A stretch of DNA of 64,000 bases from Hymenobacter siberiensis (lineage in GTDB: Bacteria; Bacteroidota; Bacteroidia; Cytophagales; Hymenobacteraceae), in NCBI RefSeq assembly GCF_018967865.2, contig NZ_JAHLZY020000001.1, positions 1,798,001 through 1,862,000 of the forward strand, read 5' to 3'. A program made the translations under genes and the position numbers. This document shows positions 32,601-42,338 of the stretch, in pieces. The stretch's first letter is position 1, and the number at the start of each line of letters is the position of its first letter. The notes under the pieces were generated by a model. That model was not told the origin of the DNA, made no database searches, and worked only from the letters and a program-made list of their open reading frames with translations.

Positions 32601-35600
32601 ATGAAAATTATCAGCGTCCGCTTCGCTAACCTGAACTCGCTGCCCGGTCCGTTTCTCATTCGCTTCGATGAAACGCCGCTAGCCGACACGGGGCTTTTCG
32701 CCATCACCGGCCCTACCGGCGCGGGCAAAAGCACGCTGCTCGATGCCATTGCCGTGGGCCTCTACGGCCGCGTGCCGCGCCACGACCGCCAGGTGGGCGA
32801 GATGGTGAGCCGCCACGCCAAAGACGCTTTTTCGGAGGTTGAGTTTGAAGTGCACGAAACCAATCCCGATACCGGTGTGGTGGACCGCGTGCGCTACCGC
32901 TCGCGCTGGGAGGTGAAGCGCAAAGTGCGCGGCGACGACAAAGGCGCCCTCAATGCCGACGCTATGACGCTGGTTATGAGTCCCTCCAACGTGGCCGTTA
33001 TCAGCGGCAAGGAGGCGGTGCCGAAGCGGGTGGGGGAGTTGTCGGGGCTGGATTTCGGGCAGTTCGAGCAGTCGGTGCTGCTGAGCCAGGGCAAATTTGC
33101 GCGCTTCCTGCATGCGCCGGAGAAGGAGCGGAGCGCCCTGCTGGAAAAGATGACCAACGTGGGCATCTACTCGCGGCTGTCGGTGGCGGCGTTTGAGAAG
33201 GCGAAGGAGGAGGAGCTGAAAACCAAGCTGCTGCGCGCCAAGCTGGATGCCACCAGGTTGCTGACGGACGAGGAGCGGGCGGCGCTGGAAACCCAGCTCG
33301 ATGTGCTGCACCAGCAGGCCGAATGGCACCACCTGGAGCAGCAGGAGCTGACGGTGTGCCTGACCTGGCGCACCATCCTCGACCAGCTGGATAAGCAGCT
33401 ATCCGAAACCGAACGCGAAGCCGAGCGCCTGCGCCGCCACGACGAAACCCTGCAACCCGAGTTTGCCCGGCTGGCCGGCCACGTCCGCGCCGCCGCCGTG
33501 GATAAGCCGCTGGAGCTGGCTGCTGCCGCCGAAAAGGAAGTCACCAGCGACGAAACCCAGCTGCGCGAACTGGCCGAAGCCCTTCCCCGCCTGCGCCTGG
33601 CCGCCGATGCTGCCACCACTGCCCACACCGCCGCCCACGCCACCCACGCCACCGCGCTGGCCGATGAAAACCGCCTGCGCCCCCTGCTCAGCAAAGCGCA
33701 GCAGCAGGATGCTGAGATTGCCGCCGCCCAGCATCAGCTCGATTTGAAGCGCGAAGCCCACGGCCAAAGCCGGAAGGCTTACGACCAGGCCGAAGCCGCC
33801 CTTAGCAGCGAGACGCAGCAGATTGAAGCCCTGCAAACCCGCAACGCGGCCCTGGACCACTGGCTCATCGAGCACAGCGTTGAAATCGACCTGAAAAACC
33901 AGGTGCTGGCGCTAGACCGCGAAATCATCGACCTGCAAAACGCGCAAAAGGAAATCGCCACCCGCGAAGCCAGCCGCGCCGAGTTGCGCAAAAGTCAGGA
34001 CCAGACGGCCCTCGACCTGCGCCGCCAGCGCGGCCTCGAAACCGAGGCCCAGGCCCGCCAGCAGGCCATCAAGGACGAAGGCCAGCCCTGCCGCACCGAG
34101 CGCGATGCCCTGCTGGCCGGCACAACGGCCGCCGCCCTGGCCCAGCGCGCCGACGACCTCACCGCCCATCGGCAAGCCCTGCAACAGCTGTTGCCCAAAG
34201 CCGAAGCCGCCCACGAGTACCAGACCCGCGCCGAGGCCCTGACCGCTGAAATCGACCAGCAGGCCCCGGCCCTCGCTACGGCCGAAACAGCCGCCGCTCA
34301 CCTCGAAACCCGCCGTGCCGACGGCCAGAAGCTGCTCGACAGCTACCGCCGCGAGCTGCGCGCCCAGCAGGCCCTGGCTGACCTCAACGCCCACCGCCAG
34401 CACCTGGAGGCTGGCCAGCCCTGTCCGCTGTGCGGCGCGCTGGAACACGCCTTCGCCCCCGATTTTACGGCTGAAGCCGATGCCCAGGAGTTACGCGTGA
34501 CCCAGCAGGAGCAGACCCTGGCTGCCCTCGACGAAGAGCTGCGCCACGCTACCACGGCCCTCACCCGCCACCAGACCGAGCAGCGCCAGCGCCAGCGGCT
34601 GCACCAGGAAGCCGTCACCGCCGCCGACACCGCCCGCCAGCAAGCCGCAGCGCTCGGGGCGGCGCTGGTGCCCGCGCCCGCTCAGCTGGCCGACCCGTCT
34701 GCGGTGCGTGCGCTGCTGGAAGCAGCTGCTGGTGAGCAGGATGCTGCCGTTGCTGCCCGCCGCCGCCTGGCCGTGCTCGATGAAAAGCTGGCCGAGCTGC
34801 GCGAAAAATACCTGCAGGCCGGCGAGGCCATCACCGCCGCGCAGCGCGAAATTCCGCGCCTGCTGGACCGGCAAGCGACCACCGAGGCAGACTTAACCCG
34901 GCTGGCTGATGAGTTGGTATACTGGCAGGAGCAGGCCGGGATTTTCCAAAGCTCGATTCGGTATTTCCTGCAGCCGCACAAGTTGGAGCTGCCCGCCCGG
35001 CCGCCCTACGACGGCCTGCTGGCCACGCTGCGGGAGCGAGCCGACCACTACGAAGCCCAGGTTACCACGCTCAGCGAGCTGGGAAAACAGCTGCTGGAAA
35101 AAACCAGCCAGCGCAATGCCAATAAGCAGGCCCTGAAGCAGCAGGAAACCCAACTTGCCGCCGCCGCCGCTGTCTTAGTGGCCGACCAAGAAGTGCTGCA
35201 ACTGCAGCAGCAAGCCCGCCAGCGCACCTACACCGGCCCCAACCCCGCTACCGAAGCCGAGCAGCTCCGCCAGAATACCCTGCGGTTGGCCACTGCCCAG
35301 CAGCTCAGCCAAAACCAGCTGGCCGACCAGCAGAAAGCCCTCGAAATTCAGCAGAATCGGCGCGATGGCCTGCAAACCCAGCTGGCCACGCACCACGCGG
35401 CCCACACGCTGCGCCAGGCCGAGCTCACCGCCGCCCTGGCCACCGCGGGCCTCGCCACCGCCGCCGAAGCCCGCGCCCTGCTGCTACCCGCCGCCGAGGC
35501 CCAGCGCCTCCAGCAGGTGCGTCAGGAGCACCTCACCAACCAGACTGCCGCTGCCCGCCGCCTCGCCGACCTCACCGCCGAGCTCAGCCACCACGCCGAG

Positions 35601-36314
35601 GCGGGCCTCACGCCGCATTCGGCGCCCGAGCTCACGGCCCAGCTCAACACCCTTTCGGCCGCCGATGACATTCTGCAGCAGAAGCTGGGGGCCGTGGGCA
35701 ACCAGCTGAAGCTGGACGACGACGCCCGCACCCAGCAGGCCGCCGGCTTGCAGGAACTGTTGCTGCGCCAGCAGGAAGAGCAGCGCTGGCAGGACCTCAG
35801 CGACCAAATCGGCTCGGCGCGGGGCGACAAGTTCAGCCAGTTTGCCCAAGGGCTCACGCTCACGCACCTGGCGCGGCTGGCCAACCTGCGCCTGCGCCAG
35901 CTCACCGGCCGCTATACCATCCTCAAAACGCCCAACCGCAACCTGGAGCTGCAAATTATCGACCACGACCAGGCCGATACCGTGCGCCCCATGGCCTCGC
36001 TCTCGGGCGGCGAAAGCTTCCTGGTGAGCCTGGCCCTGGCGCTGGGCCTGAGCGAATTGGCCGGCCACAAAGCCCGCATCGAGTCACTATTTATTGACGA
36101 GGGCTTCGGTACCCTCGACCCCGAAGCCCTGAACACAGCCCTCGACGCGCTGGAGCGCCTGCAGCATTCGGGCAAGATGATTGGCATCATCTCCCACGTT
36201 TCCGACCTCAAGGACCGCATCGGCACCCAGATTCGGGTGCGGCCCGGCGCGGGCGGCAACAGCTCGGTGCACCTGGTAGACGTGCGCGGCGAAGAAACCG
36301 ACTGCGCGGTGTAA
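32601..36314 (+). CDS. sbcC: Exonuclease subunit SbcC (Rad50-type ATPase)
   Basis: ATPase partner of SbcD. The 1237-aa product has Walker A near the N-terminus (GPTGAGKSTLLDAIA), the Q-loop region FGQFEQSVLLSQGKFARFL, and two long, Ala/Gln/Glu-rich coiled-coil arms (about residues 180-600 and 630-1040). They meet at the zinc-hook CPLC in LEAGQPCPLCGALEHAF. The C-terminal signature is ASLSGGESFLVSLALALGLS, with Walker B SLFIDEGFGTLDPEALNTAL. ATG at 32601. Length and order are as in other SbcC proteins. Confidence 0.96.
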   Translation: MKIISVRFANLNSLPGPFLIRFDETPLADTGLFAITGPTGAGKSTLLDAIAVGLYGRVPRHDRQVGEMVSRHAKDAFSEVEFEVHETNPDTGVVDRVRYRSRWEVKRKVRGDDKGALNADAMTLVMSPSNVAVISGKEAVPKRVGELSGLDFGQFEQSVLLSQGKFARFLHAPEKERSALLEKMTNVGIYSRLSVAAFEKAKEEELKTKLLRAKLDATRLLTDEERAALETQLDVLHQQAEWHHLEQQELTVCLTWRTILDQLDKQLSETEREAERLRRHDETLQPEFARLAGHVRAAAVDKPLELAAAAEKEVTSDETQLRELAEALPRLRLAADAATTAHTAAHATHATALADENRLRPLLSKAQQQDAEIAAAQHQLDLKREAHGQSRKAYDQAEAALSSETQQIEALQTRNAALDHWLIEHSVEIDLKNQVLALDREIIDLQNAQKEIATREASRAELRKSQDQTALDLRRQRGLETEAQARQQAIKDEGQPCRTERDALLAGTTAAALAQRADDLTAHRQALQQLLPKAEAAHEYQTRAEALTAEIDQQAPALATAETAAAHLETRRADGQKLLDSYRRELRAQQALADLNAHRQHLEAGQPCPLCGALEHAFAPDFTAEADAQELRVTQQEQTLAALDEELRHATTALTRHQTEQRQRQRLHQEAVTAADTARQQAAALGAALVPAPAQLADPSAVRALLEAAAGEQDAAVAARRRLAVLDEKLAELREKYLQAGEAITAAQREIPRLLDRQATTEADLTRLADELVYWQEQAGIFQSSIRYFLQPHKLELPARPPYDGLLATLRERADHYEAQVTTLSELGKQLLEKTSQRNANKQALKQQETQLAAAAAVLVADQEVLQLQQQARQRTYTGPNPATEAEQLRQNTLRLATAQQLSQNQLADQQKALEIQQNRRDGLQTQLATHHAAHTLRQAELTAALATAGLATAAEARALLLPAAEAQRLQQVRQEHLTNQTAAARRLADLTAELSHHAEAGLTPHSAPELTAQLNTLSAADDILQQKLGAVGNQLKLDDDARTQQAAGLQELLLRQQEEQRWQDLSDQIGSARGDKFSQFAQGLTLTHLARLANLRLRQLTGRYTILKTPNRNLELQIIDHDQADTVRPMASLSGGESFLVSLALALGLSELAGHKARIESLFIDEGFGTLDPEALNTALDALERLQHSGKMIGIISHVSDLKDRIGTQIRVRPGAGGNSSVHLVDVRGEETDCAV

Positions 36315-36317
36315 TTG

Positions 36318-36382
36318 TACCGTGGACTCTGCGAGTCCGCGCGTGGGAACGGTCAAACTCGCGGACTCGCAGAGTCCACGGT
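36318..36382. repeat. REPIN-like inverted repeat, GTGGACTC family, copy 2
   Basis: Left arm TACCGTGGACTCTGCGAGTC, right arm 36361-36382. Compared with the copy at 3225 the arm centres differ (CTGCGAG against CGGCAAG) while both arms still pair. It lies between the converging sbcC and DUF6687-like genes. Confidence 0.88.
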
Positions 36383-36384
36383 CG

Positions 36385-37437
36385 CTAAACAGCCTTCACT
36401 TCAGCCCAACTCCAGTAGCTCTTCGCCTCAACCCCGGCATACCCCGCCCGGAAAAACGCCACTACCTCCCGCTCCAGCACCTCCGGCGCGATGGACGACG
36501 CATAAATTGGCCGGCCGTCGGGGTCGGCGTAGCGCTCGGCTTTGCTGAGCTTTCGGCCGGTGAGGCGCAGCAGCGGGCCGGTATCGGTAATTCCGTCGGC
36601 GGCCCAGGTTTTGCCACTGGTTTCCAGCGCGTTGAGTTGGGCTGCGAGTGGGGCCAGCGGCAGGCGCGGTAGGGTAGGGCGGCTGGCCAGGTCAATCCAA
36701 GTCGTGTATTTGTATTCGAGCTCGTAGCGGTTGCCTTCGTACTGGCTCAGCACGATGTCGTAGCCGGCGGTGGGGCCGAACAGGGCGTAGTAGGGCAGCG
36801 GCGCGGGCGTGCGCACCACGGCCAGTCCGATTTCGGGGTAGTCCTGCCGCGTGGTTTGGTGGCTCCGAATAATGGCCGCCGCCCGCTGCACCCGGTCGTA
36901 TTCGGGCTGCCAGGCGGCGCGGCCGGTTGCCAGGTTTTCCAGCACTGCGGCGAAGTGGGGCAGAAACCAGTCAAATTTCTCCGCCGAGGCCTCATCCTCG
37001 CGCCGGCGCCGGGCGGGCGCACCGAACGGCTCGTAGAATCGAGCCTTTTCTTCGGCATTCAGCCAGCACACCAGCTTTAGTGCATCATCAGCCAGCGGGT
37101 GGGCCAGGTCGATTTCGCGGAAGTCGCCCAGCACGGCCACCATGCGCAGTAGTTCTTCGTGCTTCATTGCCAGCCCTTTATTCAGCAGGCTCCATACGCC
37201 GATAAAGCCGTCGATATCAAAATGATTGGCCGTGACAGCTGCTGCCTCCAGGCCCGGCGTGGTGGGCTGGTGCAGCGCCCGCAGGGCCGAGCCGGCGCTG
37301 GTGTCGTCGCGCAGGGCTGGGGGCGTGGCCGCCCCGCGCCAGTGCGCCAGCGTGAGCACGGCCCCAAGGCCCACACTATCCACCACAATAGTAGGCTGCT
37401 GCCGAAGCTGCGCGAAAGGCACGAAATAGCGGTTCAT
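36385..37437 (-). CDS. Conserved protein, probably DUF6687
   Basis: The 350-aa product has conserved-looking blocks: PTIVVDSVGLGAVLTLAHWRG, RDDTSAGSALRAL, VTANHFDIDGFIGVWSLLN, LGDFREIDLAHPLAD, KLVCWLNAEEKARFY and FDWFLPHFAAVLENL. The H-x-D-x-DG segment suggests metal or phosphate chemistry, but no fold is certain. From memory this matches DUF6687 of Bacteroidota; a profile search would settle it. The ATG near 37437 precedes RYFVPF; the frame is open to a TTG at 37473. Cytoplasmic by appearance. Confidence 0.7.
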   Translation of the reverse strand: MNRYFVPFAQLRQQPTIVVDSVGLGAVLTLAHWRGAATPPALRDDTSAGSALRALHQPTTPGLEAAAVTANHFDIDGFIGVWSLLNKGLAMKHEELLRMVAVLGDFREIDLAHPLADDALKLVCWLNAEEKARFYEPFGAPARRRREDEASAEKFDWFLPHFAAVLENLATGRAAWQPEYDRVQRAAAIIRSHQTTRQDYPEIGLAVVRTPAPLPYYALFGPTAGYDIVLSQYEGNRYELEYKYTTWIDLASRPTLPRLPLAPLAAQLNALETSGKTWAADGITDTGPLLRLTGRKLSKAERYADPDGRPIYASSIAPEVLEREVVAFFRAGYAGVEAKSYWSWAEVKAV

Positions 37438-37479
37438 CCGGCAAAGCTCCGTCAAAAATGCCGGGCGGGGCAATCCCGC

Positions 37480-37764
37480 CTACCGCCGCCCGCGCCGGTT
37501 GCTGATGCGCTCCACGCGCTGCCTCCGAATCCAGCGCAGGTAGGTTTGCAGCTCTTCGGCCGCCCGCAGCGCTTCCACCGAAGAATATTGCCGGGCCAGG
37601 GCGCGGTTGCTCAGAAAGCGGTGCACGCTGCTGTGGCAGGGCTGGCACAAGTCCACGGTGGGGCCGTACTTGCCGCCTTCTTCGCGCGGAACGAGGTGGT
37701 GGCGCGAGGTCGATTGCACCTCCCGCTCGCAGAGGCCGCAGCGGTGGCCGGTCGGGGCCGACAT
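37480..37764 (-). CDS. HNH endonuclease
   Basis: The 94-aa product carries CGLCEREV, HHLVPREEGGKYGPTVDLCQPCHSSVHRFLSN. This is the HNH layout: a CxxC pair, the HH core, then CxxCH, with a basic C-terminus (RRQRVERISNRRGRR) suited to DNA. The frame runs on upstream to 37857, but the ATG at 37764 places the motif near the N-terminus, as is usual. Small HNH proteins of this kind are common in Bacteroidota genomes; the target is unknown. Confidence 0.8.
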   Translation of the reverse strand: MSAPTGHRCGLCEREVQSTSRHHLVPREEGGKYGPTVDLCQPCHSSVHRFLSNRALARQYSSVEALRAAEELQTYLRWIRRQRVERISNRRGRR

Positions 37765-37992
37765 TGAATTATTGGGTGGCCATGAGACGGACCGCGAGCG
37801 TGGCCTGGGCATTGCGCAGATAGTAGTCAAGCTTGAACAGTTTGTCTTAAACCCCAACAGGATTCGCCCGCTGCAAGTTGCGGATTCGTTATCGGCGTAC
37901 TATCTTAGCCAGTAATGTGCGGTGGTTTTGCATATTACTACCCGTTCTGTTCAGCCGCGTTTCACCATTTTTCTCCAAATCTTTTAACCGTG

Positions 37993-38442
37993 ATGATAAC
38001 TGTACCCTCATTTTTACAGCTCAAACAGTGGCCGCTGGCCGGCTGGCTGGGCGGTGCGCTGATGATGTTGCTGCTGCTGGGGCCGGCCCCGGCTGCCCAC
38101 GCGCAAACCTGGATGGTGAGTACTACCGCCCAAATCAAGCTGGGCATCCTGGATAAATACGGCCAGCTTGGTCCTTACACGGCCAATTTTATTGTGCATA
38201 GCGAAAAAACCGGCAAAGACTATCTGCTGGTGAAGGAGTTGGCCAAAGGCCAGACCGGTGTAGACGTGCTTTTTCCCACCGACCCCTCCGACCCCGAATA
38301 TTTCAAGGCTGAAACCGGGGAAGCAGCCAGCGCCATCCCCGGCCGCTACACCTGGGAATGCCGCGTGAAGGGCCTGAAAGCCGTGGGTGGCCGGTTCATG
38401 ATTCCCGAAGTGGCCAATGATATGACGATTATTAACAAGTAG
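37993..38442 (+). CDS. Secreted protein of unknown function
   Basis: The 149-aa product from the ATG at 37993 has a signal peptide (hydrophobic GALMMLLLLGPAPAAHAQ, cleavage at about residue 37). The mature part contains STTAQIKLGILDKYGQLGPY and VHSEKTGKDYLLVKELAKGQ, then PGRYTWECRVKGLKAVGGRF, a compact beta-rich domain I cannot name. A longer frame begins at 37915 but its first 26 residues do not look like a signal. A terminator follows immediately. Confidence 0.7.
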   Translation: MITVPSFLQLKQWPLAGWLGGALMMLLLLGPAPAAHAQTWMVSTTAQIKLGILDKYGQLGPYTANFIVHSEKTGKDYLLVKELAKGQTGVDVLFPTDPSDPEYFKAETGEAASAIPGRYTWECRVKGLKAVGGRFMIPEVANDMTIINK

Positions 38443-38468
38443 CTGAGCCGGTTCCGACCGCAAAATTC

Positions 38469-38496
38469 AAAAGCCCGGCCCCGCGCCGGGCTTTTT
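38469..38496 (+). terminator. Intrinsic terminator
   Basis: AAAAGCCCGGC, a short CCCGC loop, GCCGGGCTTTTT: a GC-rich stem with a T-run, 27 bases after the stop of the secreted protein gene. Confidence 0.85.
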
Positions 38497-38547
38497 GCGT
38501 TATAGTCAGGTCAGAAGTCCTGAATTCTCGCTTAACCGTTACGCATC

Positions 38548-38859
38548 ATGCCTCGCAAGTCTTTTCCCGAACTCATCAATAGCCCCGGAATGCCGGTGCT
38601 GGTCGATTTTTTTGCCACCTGGTGCGGCCCCTGCAAAACCATGGCCCCCATTCTGGAGCAGGTGGCGGCTCAGCACGGCGGCAAGGTGCGCATCATTAAA
38701 ATTGATGTGGACCGCAACCAGGCCGTGGCCCAGCAATACCGCGTGCAGAGCATTCCCACGCTGATTCTGTTTCATCAGGGGCAGCCGGTGTGGCGGCAGG
38801 CGGGCGTGGTGCCGGCCACCCAGATTGCGCAGGCTTTGCAGCCGTTCGTGGGCAAGTAG
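38548..38859 (+). CDS. Thioredoxin
   Basis: Cytoplasmic disulfide reductase. The 103-aa product has the active site DFFATWCGPCKTMAPIL (WCGPCK), the conserved Asp in VLVDFF, IDVDRNQAVAQQYRVQSIPT with the cis-Pro, and LILFHQGQPVWRQAGVVP. It is the typical length for a one-domain thioredoxin and has no signal peptide. ATG at 38548. It is followed by the TonB receptor gene on the same strand, after 86 bases with a separate promoter element. Confidence 0.93.
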   Translation: MPRKSFPELINSPGMPVLVDFFATWCGPCKTMAPILEQVAAQHGGKVRIIKIDVDRNQAVAQQYRVQSIPTLILFHQGQPVWRQAGVVPATQIAQALQPFVGK

Positions 38860-38915
38860 GCCGGGCGCGCGCGGGCGCTAAACTATCCGGCGGATGCCGG
38901 CGTTGGGGAGGACGC

Positions 38916-38923
38916 TACCTTTG
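38916..38923 (+). promoter_or_regulatory. Candidate -7 element of the TonB receptor gene
   Basis: Exact TACCTTTG match to TAnnTTTG, 22 bases before the ATG at 38946. The nearest TTG (38903) is too close for a standard -33 element, so the assignment rests on the octamer alone. Confidence 0.4.
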
Positions 38924-38945
38924 TGCGCTCTCCCATTGCTACCGT

Positions 38946-41306
38946 ATGATTTTTAGATTTTCCCGGCGTTACTACTTATTACTGTTCATATTGGGACTGG
39001 CCTGGCCCCGGGCCGGCTGGTCCCAGACGGCGGCGCGGTTCACCATCAGCGGCACGGTGCGCGGCGGGCGGGGCGAAACCCTGCCCGGCGCCAGCGTGGC
39101 CGTGCCCGCCCTCGGAACTGGCGTGGCGGCCGACTCGCTCGGCCACTATTCGCTGAGCTTGCCGGCGGGCCGCCATCAGCTGGTCATCGCCTTTATCGGC
39201 TACCAGCCAATCACCCGCGAGGTGACTTTGACTAAAAACCAGCGCCTCAGCCTCAACCTCGAAGAAAGCGGCAACGAGCTGGGCGAAGTGGTGGTGGAGG
39301 GCACCGTGACCCTGGCGCAGAAGCTCAAAACCACGCAAATGGGCGTCGAGCACCTCAGCATCAACGAGGCCAAGTTGCTGCCGGCCTTGTTTGGCGAGGT
39401 CGATATTCTGAAAACGCTGCAATTAAAGCCCGGGGTGCAGAGTGGGGGCGAGGGCACCAGCGGCCTGTTTGTGCGCGGCGGCTCGGCCGACCAGAACCTG
39501 GTGCTGGTTGATAACACGTTGGTGTACAACCCCAATCACTTGTTCGGGCTGTTTTCGGTTTTTAACTCCGATGCCGTCCAGAGCGTGGACCTCTACAAAT
39601 CGGGTTTCCCGGCGCAGTTTGGCGGGCGGCTGTCGTCGGTGGTAGATGTGAAGCTGCGCGAGGGCGACCGTCAGCACTACGTGGCCACCGGCGGCGTGGG
39701 CTTGATTTCGTCGCGCCTTACCTACGAGGGGCCAATTAATAAGGGCAAAGGTTCGTTCATCGTGAGTGGGCGGCGCACGTACTTCGACATTTTCACGCGG
39801 GCGCTCAACAAGGCCAACGAGGGCAAGGAGGACTACAGCCCCATTCCCGACTACTATTTCTATGACCTCAACGCCAAGGCCAATTATACCCTCGGCGAGA
39901 AAGACCAGGTGTTTCTAACCGGCTATCTGGGCCGCGACATCTTCGGCTTCAGCAGCCCGAACGGCTTCAAATTCAGCTTCCAGTGGGGCAATACCCTCGG
40001 CTCGCTGCGCTGGAACCACACTTTTTCGCCCAAGCTGTTCGTGAATACTACCGTGTCGGTGTCGGATTACAAATACACGCTTACCAACCAGTTGGCCAAC
40101 GTGTTCAGCTTCAACCTGGGCTCGCAAATCACGGACTACACCGGGCGCACCGACTTCGAGTACATGCCCAACGACCGGCACCAGATTAAGACCGGGGCCA
40201 TGTTTACGCAGCACCACTTCGGCGTGGGCCGCCTCAGCGCCAGCACCGGCGATGGCCGCCTCGACATCGGTTCCGACGTGCGGTACGATGCCCTCGATGG
40301 GGCCGTTTACGCCTCCGATAATTACAAGGCCACCGACAAGCTCCAGCTCGAAGGCGGCCTGCGCCTGACCGGTTTCCGCAGCGGCACCAACCAGTACGGC
40401 GGCCTGGAGCCCCGCGCCGCCGCCCGCTACGCCCTGAACGATAAGACGTCGTTCAAGCTCAACTACGCCATGATGTACCAGTACGTGCACCTGGTCACGA
40501 ATTCGGGCGCGTCGCTGCCCACTGATATCTGGTACCCCTCGCGGCTGTCGGTGAAGCCGCAGCAGTCGCAGCAGGTGAGCGGGGGGGCAAGCTTCCTGCT
40601 GGGCGGTGGCAAGTACTTGCTCACCAATGAGGTGTATTATAAGTGGGGCCGCAATCAGGTCGATTTTCGGGATGGCGCGCAGCTGTTCGTGAACCCCGAT
40701 TTGGACCAGGAATTCATTTTCGGTAAGAGCTGGGCCTATGGCAACGAGCTTTATCTGGAGAAGAAAACCGGCAAAACCACCGGCTGGATTGGCTACACCC
40801 TGGCCTGGAGCTGGCGCAATTTTCAGCCCCAGAATGGCACCAATGGCGTGAACGGCGGCCAGGATTTCCACCCCAACTACGACCGCCGCCACAATTTGAC
40901 TGTGGTAGTAATACACAAGCTCAATACCCGTATCAGCCTCACAGCCAGCTTTATTTATACCTCGGGTAACCTGACCACGCTGCCGCTGGGCCGGTTTGGG
41001 GTGCAGGATATTCCGGGCTCCAGCGTAGGCATCGACCCGCGCCCGGTGCCCGTGTACCCCGACCGCAATTCCTACCGCCTCATCCCGTACCACCGCCTCG
41101 ACCTCGGCGTGGTGTACAAAATCGGCGCCCGGCGCGACCAGGACCTCACCCTGAGCATCTACAACGCCTATAACCGTCGCAACGCCTACTTCGTGTTTTT
41201 TGATACCGTGAAGGACAATGCCAGCGGCCGCACCACGGGCTTCCAGGCTAAGCAGGTGTCGCTGTTTCCGGTCATCCCGTCGCTGACGTATAATTTCCGC
41301 TTCTGA
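38946..41306 (+). CDS. TonB-dependent receptor with carboxypeptidase-like N-terminal domain
   Basis: Outer-membrane transporter driven by TonB. The 786-aa product has a signal peptide (ending AGWSQ, about residue 27), then a CarboxypepD_reg-like domain (about 30-115; ISGTVRGGRGETLPGASVAV), the plug (about 125-235; SINEAKLLPALFGEVDILKT and FVRGGSADQNLVLVDNTLVY) and a beta-barrel that ends in the aromatic LTYNFRF. The frame extends upstream through the thioredoxin stop, but the ATG at 38946 starts the signal peptide. A DUF4249 lipoprotein follows, a frequent pairing in Bacteroidota. The substrate is not identifiable. Confidence 0.92.
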   Translation: MIFRFSRRYYLLLFILGLAWPRAGWSQTAARFTISGTVRGGRGETLPGASVAVPALGTGVAADSLGHYSLSLPAGRHQLVIAFIGYQPITREVTLTKNQRLSLNLEESGNELGEVVVEGTVTLAQKLKTTQMGVEHLSINEAKLLPALFGEVDILKTLQLKPGVQSGGEGTSGLFVRGGSADQNLVLVDNTLVYNPNHLFGLFSVFNSDAVQSVDLYKSGFPAQFGGRLSSVVDVKLREGDRQHYVATGGVGLISSRLTYEGPINKGKGSFIVSGRRTYFDIFTRALNKANEGKEDYSPIPDYYFYDLNAKANYTLGEKDQVFLTGYLGRDIFGFSSPNGFKFSFQWGNTLGSLRWNHTFSPKLFVNTTVSVSDYKYTLTNQLANVFSFNLGSQITDYTGRTDFEYMPNDRHQIKTGAMFTQHHFGVGRLSASTGDGRLDIGSDVRYDALDGAVYASDNYKATDKLQLEGGLRLTGFRSGTNQYGGLEPRAAARYALNDKTSFKLNYAMMYQYVHLVTNSGASLPTDIWYPSRLSVKPQQSQQVSGGASFLLGGGKYLLTNEVYYKWGRNQVDFRDGAQLFVNPDLDQEFIFGKSWAYGNELYLEKKTGKTTGWIGYTLAWSWRNFQPQNGTNGVNGGQDFHPNYDRRHNLTVVVIHKLNTRISLTASFIYTSGNLTTLPLGRFGVQDIPGSSVGIDPRPVPVYPDRNSYRLIPYHRLDLGVVYKIGARRDQDLTLSIYNAYNRRNAYFVFFDTVKDNASGRTTGFQAKQVSLFPVIPSLTYNFRF

Positions 41307-41352
41307 CCACGGATTAGCGCGGATTTTAGCGGATTCCACGGATTTTGTGGAC
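41306..41352. repeat. CCACGGATTAGCGCGGATTT-type intergenic repeat, copy 2
   Basis: Follows the TonB receptor stop directly and reads as GATTAGCG / GATTTTAGCG / GATTCCACG / GATTTTGTGG units. It is close in sequence to the minus strand of 11332-11386. A shorter relative is at 45069-45105. Confidence 0.6.
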
Positions 41353-41396
41353 GGTATTGCAGGGTTTTTTTATGAGTGTTTTTAACAGCATTTTTT

Positions 41397-42257
41397 ATGA
41401 AAAGGAAGATGAACCGGCTTGTTTTTGGTAGTGTCCTGCTGGTGCTGGCCGGTTGCGGCAAGCTGCAAAACGACATCAACGTGCCGCTGCCGGCTTTCTC
41501 ATCCGATTTGGTGGTGGAATGCTACCTGCAGCCGGGCAAGGTGCCGGAGCTGGTTGTCACCACGTCGGTGCCCTACATCAGCGTCGTGCTGCCGCAGGTG
41601 CCCACCGATGTCACCGTTACGCTCACCATGCCCAACGGCACGCTGGTGCCGCTGGCCTTCAACCCCAATTACCGGGCGCTGGTTGACACCACTTCGGGCG
41701 TGAAATTCCACTCCCACATCGGCCGCGACCCGCTGGTGGCCAAAGCCGGCGACGTATTCAAGCTCGACGTGGTGGACACCAAAGGCCGCCACGCCACCGC
41801 CACCACCACCATGCTGGCCCCCGTGCCCATCGACTCGGTGAGCTACCAGTTCAACGACAAAACCGGCTCCGAGCGCAAGGCCCTTTTCCTCACCAGCTTC
41901 CGCGACCCGGCCCCGCTCGACGACTGTTACCGCCTGCAGCTGCACAAGGGCAACCCCGCCAAGGGAGCCCTGCTCAAAAGCCCGGAAATGGACATGTCGG
42001 TAGAAGACCGGCTGCTCAACGGCCAGGAATTCGTGCTGGGCACCAGCTATCGCTTCCACCCCGGCGATACCGTTACGGCCACGCTCTACCACACCGAGCG
42101 GGCCATGTACCGCTTCCGGCAATCGGTGCGCGACGCGCGCCAGGCCAACGGCAACCCCTTTGCTCAGCCGTCCGCCATTTATGGCAACGTGCAGGGCGGC
42201 ATCGGCATCTTCGGCGTGCTGAGCGGCGCCACCGCCCAGAAGATTATAGCGAAATAA
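41397..42257 (+). CDS. DUF4249 lipoprotein
   Basis: The 286-aa product starts with a lipoprotein signal (NRLVFGSVLLVLAGC, Cys at about residue 18). The mature part has SDLVVECYLQPGKVPELVVT and the DUF4249 features VPIDSVSYQFND and SFRDPAPLDDCYRLQLHKG, ending in a segment with NPFAQPSAIYGNVQGGIGIF. DUF4249 proteins sit beside TonB receptors and are presumed to be surface partners for binding. Distance to the receptor gene is about 90 bases, filled by a repeat. The ATG at 41409 is an equally possible start. Confidence 0.87.
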   Translation: MKRKMNRLVFGSVLLVLAGCGKLQNDINVPLPAFSSDLVVECYLQPGKVPELVVTTSVPYISVVLPQVPTDVTVTLTMPNGTLVPLAFNPNYRALVDTTSGVKFHSHIGRDPLVAKAGDVFKLDVVDTKGRHATATTTMLAPVPIDSVSYQFNDKTGSERKALFLTSFRDPAPLDDCYRLQLHKGNPAKGALLKSPEMDMSVEDRLLNGQEFVLGTSYRFHPGDTVTATLYHTERAMYRFRQSVRDARQANGNPFAQPSAIYGNVQGGIGIFGVLSGATAQKIIAK

Positions 42258-42260
42258 GGA

Positions 42261-42338
42261 CTTGTAGCATATGCTTCAGCTTGTGCCGGTAAGTGACCGG
42301 CCGTTCAACGACGCACAAGCTGAAGCATGTGCTACAAG
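42261..42338. repeat. REPIN-like inverted repeat, CTTGTAGCATATGCTTCAGC family
   Basis: Arms 42261-42285 and 42314-42338 are inverted copies with about one change. Each arm can fold on itself through AGC...GCT pairing. It lies between the converging DUF4249 and purine nucleoside phosphorylase genes. Only one copy is present in this window. Confidence 0.85.
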